Below, piece after piece: positions 58,575 to 64,000 of a stretch of DNA of 64,000 nt (positions are counted from its first letter, which is position 1; each line of letters starts with the position of its first letter). Under the pieces are notes generated by a model. The model did no database searches. It was not told the DNA's origin and saw only the letters and a program-made list of their open reading frames with translations. The stretch lies in contig NZ_CP011883.2 in assembly GCF_000340435.2 (NCBI RefSeq), positions 3,704,687 through 3,768,686 on the forward strand, read 5' to 3'. The DNA comes from Mycobacterium haemophilum DSM 44634 (GTDB lineage: Bacteria > Actinomycetota > Actinomycetes > Mycobacteriales > Mycobacteriaceae). Both the position numbers and the translations under genes were made by a program.

Positions 58575-59504
58575 TCAAGACCCGGCCCCATAAACCGGGA
58601 CCGGCGGCCGCGACTTGGCCAACAGGTCGGTGACGACGGGCCCCAACTCGGCGGGCTCCCACCTCGCGCCCTTATCGACTTGGGGGCCATGCGCCCAGCC
58701 CTCGGCGACGCGGATGATGCCGCCCTCGACCTCGAACACCCTCCCGGTCACGCCACGGGATGCAGCGCTGCCCAGCCACACCACCAGCGGTGACACGTTT
58801 TCCGGCGCCATCGTGTCGAATCCTTCGGCCGGTTTTGCCATCATCTCAGCGAAGACGGTCTCGGTCATGCGGGTCCGGGCCGACGGTGCGATGGCGTTGA
58901 CGGTTACGCCGTAACGACCCATTTCTGCGGCGCCGACCAGCGTCATCGCCGCAATTCCGGCCTTAGCGGCGCTGTAGTTTCCCTGCCCGACGCTGCCCTG
59001 CAGGCCAGCACCGGAACTGGTGTTGATGATCCGTGCATCAACGGTTTTGCCCTCTTTGGACAGTGCGCGCCAGTACGAGCCGGCGTGCCGCATCGTGGCG
59101 AAGTGACCCTTGAGGTGCACCGCGATGACGGCGTCGAACTCCTCCTCGCTGGTGTTGGCTATCATCCTGTCGCGCACGATGCCGGCGTTGTTGACCACGA
59201 CGTCCAGGGTGCCGAAGGCGTCGATGGCAGTCTGAACAAGGGCCGCCGCTTCATTCCAGTCCGCGATGTTGGATCCGTTGGCGACGGCTTCCCCACCGGC
59301 TGCCGTGATTTCGTCGACCACGCGCTGCGCGGCGCTGCCCCCGCTGGCGGGCGATCCGTCCAGGCCGACCCCAATGTCGTTGACCACCACGCGCGCACCT
59401 TCGGCCGCGAAAGCCAGCGCATGCGCGCGACCGATACCGCCGCCCGCTCCGGTGACGATGACGACACGGCCTTCTAGCAGGCCGCTGCCCACGCCCATAC
59501 CCAT
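58575..59504 (-). CDS. Short-chain dehydrogenase (Rv3548c-like)
   Basis: A 309-residue SDR of the multifunctional-enzyme-2/Hsd4 type. The NAD motif is IVTGAGGGIGRAHALAFAAEGARVVVNDIG near 16-45, NNAG is near 107, and the triad lies in IINTSSGAGLQGSVGQGNYSAAKAG near 163-187. The long C-terminal tail (RVFEVEGGIIRVAEGWAHGPQVDKGARW) is typical of 3-hydroxyacyl-CoA dehydrogenases in this group. Its position beside the ring C/D genes suggests action on those CoA esters. 21 bases downstream of the next SDR, same operon. Confidence 0.9.
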   Translation of the reverse strand: MGMGVGSGLLEGRVVIVTGAGGGIGRAHALAFAAEGARVVVNDIGVGLDGSPASGGSAAQRVVDEITAAGGEAVANGSNIADWNEAAALVQTAIDAFGTLDVVVNNAGIVRDRMIANTSEEEFDAVIAVHLKGHFATMRHAGSYWRALSKEGKTVDARIINTSSGAGLQGSVGQGNYSAAKAGIAAMTLVGAAEMGRYGVTVNAIAPSARTRMTETVFAEMMAKPAEGFDTMAPENVSPLVVWLGSAASRGVTGRVFEVEGGIIRVAEGWAHGPQVDKGARWEPAELGPVVTDLLAKSRPPVPVYGAGS

Positions 59505-59525
59505 TGCTCCTTACGTGTTATCTAA

Positions 59526-60317
59526 TTACTTGTTGACGCTGGAAGCGGCAAGATAGGGCGGTGGCTCACCGCCGCCGTGCACCTCCAGCGTGGCTCCGCT
59601 GATATATGAAGCCACATCAGACGTCAGAAACGCTGCAGCCCAGCCGATGTCGCTGGGTTTCGCCAGCCTCCCTAATGGCACGGTGGCAGCTACCCGAGCG
59701 ATCGACTCAGCGTCACCGTAGAACAGTTCCGACTGTTCAGTTTCCACCATGCCGACCACCAACGCATTAACCCTGACCTTGGGAGCCCATTCCACCGCCA
59801 GTGTGAGAGTCAGGTTTTCGAAACCCGCTTTGGCCGCCCCGTAGGCGGCCGTACCCGGGGTGGGACGGCGACCGCTGACGCTGCAAATGTTCACAATCGA
59901 CCCGCCGTTAGGTTGCGTTTGCATCAATGTATTCGCGTGCTGCGAAACTAACAGTGGTGCAAGCACATTGAGTTCTACGATCTTACGGTGGAAGGTGTGC
60001 GTGGCCTCAGCCGCCAAGACATACGGCGATCCTCCGGCGTTGTTAATCAACACGTCGAGGCGTCCGTGCCGTTCAGCGATTGAGCCAATGAGCCGAGCCA
60101 CTGAGTCCTCATCGCGGATGTCGCAGGCATGGAACTCATGTGGCAAACCTTCGACGGCTCGTCGTGCGCAGGTGATCACGGTCGCGCCCTGTTCAGCGAA
60201 AACCGAACTGACACCCGCACCTACACCGCGGACGCCACCGGTGACCAAAACCACCCGCCCGGCAAGTCCCAAATTGATGGCTTCTCCAGAAGGGGGGCCT
60301 CCTTCGGCGCGAGTCAC
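59526..60317 (-). CDS. Short-chain dehydrogenase (Rv3549c-like)
   Basis: A 263-residue SDR from GTG 60317. The NAD motif is VVLVTGGVRGVGAGVSSVFAEQGATVITCAR near 19-49, NNAGG near 92, and the triad lies in VNICSVSGRRPTPGTAAYGAAKAGFENL near 145-172. The longer frame from 60362 would run through the KstR2 site and is therefore rejected. First gene of the minus-strand unit controlled from the echA20 intergenic region, likely acting in ring C/D catabolism. Confidence 0.87.
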   Translation of the reverse strand: MTRAEGGPPSGEAINLGLAGRVVLVTGGVRGVGAGVSSVFAEQGATVITCARRAVEGLPHEFHACDIRDEDSVARLIGSIAERHGRLDVLINNAGGSPYVLAAEATHTFHRKIVELNVLAPLLVSQHANTLMQTQPNGGSIVNICSVSGRRPTPGTAAYGAAKAGFENLTLTLAVEWAPKVRVNALVVGMVETEQSELFYGDAESIARVAATVPLGRLAKPSDIGWAAAFLTSDVASYISGATLEVHGGGEPPPYLAASSVNK

Positions 60318-60332
60318 TGTGCTAGCGTACCA

Positions 60333-60346
60333 AGCAAGTGCTTGCT
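60333..60346. promoter_or_regulatory. KstR2 operator between Rv3549c-like SDR and echA20
   Basis: AGCAAGTGCTTGCT is a perfect palindrome and fits the KstR2 motif AnCAAGnnCTTGnT. It is 15 bases from the SDR start and 39 bases from the echA20 start. KstR2 responds to the CoA ester of the ring C/D propionate (HIP-CoA), so this part of the cluster has a different inducer than the KstR genes. Confidence 0.92.
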
Positions 60347-60385
60347 TAGGTAGTCGGCCCATACGTTCCCCAGGGAGGTGCCACC

Positions 60386-61129
60386 TTGCCCATCACATCT
60401 AGCACCACTGAACCGGGCATTGTCGCGGTCACCGTCAATTACCCACCCGTTAACGCGATCCCGTCACGCGGCTGGTTCGAACTCGCCGACGCGATTACGA
60501 CAGCCGGCGACAGTCCCGATACCCGCGCGGTGATCCTGCGAGCCGAGGGGCGCGGGTTTAACGCCGGTGTGGACATCAAGGAAATGCAGCAAACTGCAGG
60601 CTTCACTGCCCTGATCGACGCCAACCGCGGCTGCTTCGCCGCATTCCGCGCGGTGTACGAGTGCGCGGTGCCGGTGATCGCCGCGGTGAACGGGTTCTGC
60701 GTCGGCGGCGGCATTGGCCTAATCGGCAACTCCGATGTCATCGTGGCCTCCGACGACGCTACCTTCGGGCTGCCGGAGGTGGAGCGCGGCGCACTCGGGG
60801 CGGCCACCCATCTGTCACGGCTGGTCCCCCAGCACCTGATGCGGCGACTGTTCTTCACCGCGGCCACCGTGGACGCCGCCACCTTGCACCACTTCGGCTC
60901 GGTGCACGAAGTGGTGCCCCGCGAGGAGTTGGACGAGGCCGCACTACGACTGGCCCGCGACATCGCGGCCAAGGACACCCGGGTCATTCGCGCCGCCAAG
61001 GAAGCGTTGAATCTTATCGACGTACAACGTGTTAACTCGAGTTATCGTATGGAGCAAGGCTTTACCTTTGAGCTCAACCTCGCCGGGGTGTCCGACGAGC
61101 ACCGCGACACGTTCGTCAAGAAACCATAG
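60386..61129 (+). CDS. echA20: Ring-opening crotonase EchA20 (Rv3550 orthologue)
   Basis: A 247-residue crotonase with VILRAEGRGFNAGVDIKEMQQ near 48-68 (oxyanion loop) and NGFCVGGGIGLIGNSDVIVASDDATFGLPEVERGALGAATHLSRLVP near 100-146. Members of this group hydrolyse a cyclic beta-ketone and not a double bond; EchA20 opens ring D of the HIP-derived CoA ester. Starts at ATG 60386 after the KstR2 site. Confidence 0.95.
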   Translation: MPITSSTTEPGIVAVTVNYPPVNAIPSRGWFELADAITTAGDSPDTRAVILRAEGRGFNAGVDIKEMQQTAGFTALIDANRGCFAAFRAVYECAVPVIAAVNGFCVGGGIGLIGNSDVIVASDDATFGLPEVERGALGAATHLSRLVPQHLMRRLFFTAATVDAATLHHFGSVHEVVPREELDEAALRLARDIAAKDTRVIRAAKEALNLIDVQRVNSSYRMEQGFTFELNLAGVSDEHRDTFVKKP

Positions 61130-61139
61130 CCGCCGACGA

Positions 61140-61195
61140 CGATGCAGTGGGGGCACCCCCAGCCGCGAAGCGGCGAGGGGGACGAAGCGATGAGG
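61140..61195. repeat. 56-base inverted repeat, left copy (before ipdA)
   Basis: CGATGCAGTGGGGGCACCCC and onward through the core CCGCGAAGCGG to GACGAAGCGATGAGG. It is the exact reverse complement of 62882-62937. The 3' end of the element (GATGAGGAGGAG at the border) supplies the ribosome-binding site of ipdA. Confidence 0.95.
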
Positions 61196-61209
61196 AGGAG
61201 TGGCGCGGA

Positions 61210-62088
<879 letters not shown>

Positions 62089-62090
62089 TC

Positions 62091-62843
62091 GTGAGCACTA
62101 GAGCTGAAATATGCGCGGTCGCTTGCGCTGAGTTGTTCCGGGACGTAGGCGAAATTTTGGTCAGCCCGATGACGAACATGGCTGCCATCGGCGCCCGGTT
62201 GGCGCGTCTCACTTTCTCTCCCGACATTTTGCTGACCGACGGTGAGGCGCAGCTGCTGGCCGACACCCCGACGCTAGGAGCGACCGGAGGCCCAAACAGG
62301 ATCGAGGGCTGGATGCCGTTCGGCCGGGTGTTCGAGACGCTGGCCTGGGGGCGACGCCATGTGGTGATGGGCGCCAATCAGATTGACCGCTTCGGCAATC
62401 AGAACCTCTCGGCGTTCGGACCGCTGCAACACCCGACTCGGCAGATGTTCGGCGTTCGTGGTGCACCCGGCAACGCGATCAACCACGCGACCAGCTACTG
62501 GGTCGGCAACCACTCGAAGCGGGTGTTCTGCGAGGCCGTCGACATTGTCTGCGGCATCGGCCACGATAAGGTGGACACCGACAATCCCGCGTTCCGGTTC
62601 GCCAACCCGTATCGGGTGGTGTCCAACCTCGGCGTGTTCGACTTCGGCGGCCCCGACCACACGATGCGGGCCTTGACCCTGCACCCCGGGGTGTCGCGCG
62701 ATGAGGTCCGCGAGGCCACCTCGTTCGAGATGCATGGTCTCGACGAGGCCGACGAGACCAGGTTGCCGACCGACGACGAACTGCGCCTGATCCGCGCGGT
62801 CATCGACCCGAAGTCGTGGCGGGACAGAGAGATACGATCATGA
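62091..62843 (+). CDS. ipdB: Ring C hydrolase subunit IpdB (Rv3552 orthologue)
   Basis: A 250-residue beta subunit from GTG 62091, two bases after the ipdA stop. It has EILVSPMTNMAAIGARLARLTFSPDILLTDGEAQLLADTP near 21-60 and RRHVVMGANQIDRFGNQNLSAFGPLQHPTRQMFGVRGAPGNAINHATSYWVGNH near 90-143. It forms the active heterotetramer with IpdA. The 106 bases after the stop are occupied by repeat DNA. Confidence 0.95.
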   Translation: MSTRAEICAVACAELFRDVGEILVSPMTNMAAIGARLARLTFSPDILLTDGEAQLLADTPTLGATGGPNRIEGWMPFGRVFETLAWGRRHVVMGANQIDRFGNQNLSAFGPLQHPTRQMFGVRGAPGNAINHATSYWVGNHSKRVFCEAVDIVCGIGHDKVDTDNPAFRFANPYRVVSNLGVFDFGGPDHTMRALTLHPGVSRDEVREATSFEMHGLDEADETRLPTDDELRLIRAVIDPKSWRDREIRS

Positions 62844-62881
62844 TTATTCCACCTCTCCCCCGCAAGCGGGAGGTACCCCCA

Positions 62882-62937
62882 CCTCATCGCTTCGTCCCCC
62901 TCGCCGCTTCGCGGCTGGGGGTGCCCCCACTGCATCG
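62882..62937. repeat. 56-base inverted repeat, right copy (before ipdC)
   Basis: Exact reverse complement of 61140-61195, placing ipdA and ipdB between two inverted copies 1.7 kb apart. A second short element, CTCCCCCGCAAGCGGGAGG at about 62855-62873, precedes it; its relative is inside hsaF at 42283. Confidence 0.95.
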
Positions 62938-62949
62938 TCGGCGGTGGCT

Positions 62950-64000
62950 ATGAAGTTACGCACGCCGCTGACCGACCTGGTGGGCGTCCAGCACCCGGTG
63001 GTGCAGACCGGGATGGGCTGGGTGGCCGGTGCGCGGCTGGTGTCGGCCACGGCCAACGCGGGCGGCCTCGGCATCCTGGCGTCGGCCACCATGACCCTGG
63101 ACGAGCTGGAAACCGCCATCAGTAAGGTCAAGGCCGCCACCGACAAGCCGTTCGGTGTCAACATCCGCGCTGACGCCGCCGACGCCGCCGACCGCGTCGA
63201 GCTGATGATCCACGCGGGCGTGAAGGTGGCATCGTTTGCGTTGGCACCCAAACAGGAACTGATAGCCAGACTGAAAGACGCTGGGGTGGTTGTTATCCCG
63301 TCGATCGGCGCGGCCAAACATGCGCGCAAGGTCGCCAGCTGGGGCGCCGACGCGATGATCGTGCAGGGCGGCGAAGGCGGCGGACACACCGGACCCGTCG
63401 CAACAACGCTGCTGCTGCCTTCCGTGCTGGACGCTGTGCAGGGCAGCGGCATCCCGGTGATCGCGGCGGGCGGATTTTTCGACGGACGCGGGCTGGCGGC
63501 AGCGCTGTCCTACGGGGCGGCCGGCGTGGCGATGGGCACCCGGTTCCTGCTCACCTCGGACTCCACCGTGCCCGATGCGGTCAAACGCCGCTATCTGGAT
63601 GCGGCGCTCGATGGGACGATGGTCACCACACGAGTCGACGGCATGCCACACCGTGTGTTGCGCACCGGACTTGTCGAGAAGTTGGAAAGTGGCTCGCGAG
63701 CAAGGGGATTCATTGCTGCAGTGCGCAATGCCGCGAAGTTCAAGCAGCTGTCGCAGATGACGTGGCGGTCAATGATCCGCGACGGCCTGGCAATGCGCCA
63801 CGGCAAGGAGCTGACCTGGTCTCAGGTGGTGATGGCGGCCAATACCCCAATGCTGTTAAAAGCTGGGTTAGTTGACGGCAATACCGATGCCGGGGTGTTG
63901 GCGTCTGGCCAGGTGGCCGGCATCCTCGATGATCTGCCGTCGTGCGCTGAGCTGATCCACTCGATCGTGCAGGACGCGATCGAGCATTTGCAGGCCGCGG
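62950..64000 (+). CDS. ipdC: Flavin-dependent reductase IpdC (Rv3553 orthologue), cut by window end
   Basis: 350 codons are visible from ATG 62950; the family length is about 355, so only a few codons are missing. A nitronate-monooxygenase-like TIM barrel with VVQTGMGWVAGARLVSATANAGGLGILAS near 18-46, DAMIVQGGEGGGHTGPVATTLLLP near 136-159, and IPVIAAGGFFDGRGLAAALSYGAAGVAMGTRFL near 173-205 (FMN phosphate site). It acts before EchA20 in ring C/D catabolism as a flavin oxidoreductase. No clear ribosome-binding site precedes the ATG, because the inverted repeat ends 12 bases upstream. Confidence 0.95.
   Translation, partial: MKLRTPLTDLVGVQHPVVQTGMGWVAGARLVSATANAGGLGILASATMTLDELETAISKVKAATDKPFGVNIRADAADAADRVELMIHAGVKVASFALAPKQELIARLKDAGVVVIPSIGAAKHARKVASWGADAMIVQGGEGGGHTGPVATTLLLPSVLDAVQGSGIPVIAAGGFFDGRGLAAALSYGAAGVAMGTRFLLTSDSTVPDAVKRRYLDAALDGTMVTTRVDGMPHRVLRTGLVEKLESGSRARGFIAAVRNAAKFKQLSQMTWRSMIRDGLAMRHGKELTWSQVVMAANTPMLLKAGLVDGNTDAGVLASGQVAGILDDLPSCAELIHSIVQDAIEHLQAA

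Noticed and set aside
60318..60362. N-terminal extension of the Rv3549c-like SDR
   Set aside because: The extra 15 codons contain the KstR2 operator; the NAD-binding motif has normal spacing from GTG 60317.

Overview
The window is chromosomal DNA of a slow-growing Mycobacterium of the M. tuberculosis-related pathogenic clade, but not M. tuberculosis itself. High G+C, Mce4, PE, PPE and PE_PGRS proteins, EccB and the F420 enzyme Ddn show the genus. The order of conserved genes matches M. tuberculosis Rv3500c to Rv3553 (homology and gene numbers are from memory of that genome, not from a search). It is the large cholesterol-catabolism region: side-chain activation and beta-oxidation, ring A/B opening, and ring C/D degradation.

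Layout. 1-6.5 kb: start of the mce4 import operon (yrbE4B, yrbE4A), hsd4A, fdxD, then fadE26-fadE27-fadD17. 7.06-20.3 kb: a tandem array of ten PE-like/PPE-like gene pairs, each PPE about 190 aa and consisting of the PPE domain only. It lies where M. tuberculosis carries PE_PGRS genes. All ten PPE-like genes are open; only five PE-like partners are intact. Most units share a conserved leader of about 250 bp. Three spacers or leaders are rearranged, and two spacers carry copies of the 3' end of ilvX. 20.4-31.9 kb: ilvX, an amidohydrolase, a truncated fructosamine-kinase-like gene, fadD19, echA19, an eleventh PPE-like gene with a PE relic, a vapC relic, cyp142, an acetoacetate-decarboxylase-like gene, an F420-dependent oxidoreductase and a DUF35-type protein. 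31.9-45.1 kb: ltp4-ltp3, a frameshifted PE_PGRS gene, a membrane-anchored NHL propeller protein, kshA, a small Cys protein, a sulfotransferase-like gene, an SDR, a DUF1214 protein and hsaE-hsaG-hsaF. 45.1-56.1 kb: kstD, chsH3, a DUF559 protein, then the igr operon (cyp125-chsE1-chsE2-chsH2-chsH1-ltp2) divergent from fadA5. 56.1-64 kb: a small NTF2-like protein, ddn, an orphan full-length eccB1 paralogue, two SDRs, echA20, ipdA, ipdB and ipdC (cut by the window end).

How it works together. Mce4 imports sterol; CYP125/CYP142 oxidise the side chain; FadD19/FadD17 activate the acids; ChsE4-E5, ChsE1-E2, EchA19/ChsH3, ChsH1-H2, FadA5 and Ltp2 shorten it; KstD and KshA open the rings; HsaE/F/G process the ring A fragment; EchA20, IpdAB and IpdC act on rings C/D. 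Eight TnnAACnnGTTnnA-type KstR operators and one KstR2-type operator can be read directly in intergenic DNA, so most of the region should be cholesterol-induced. The PE/PPE array and the eccB1 paralogue are the accessory parts and the most interesting.
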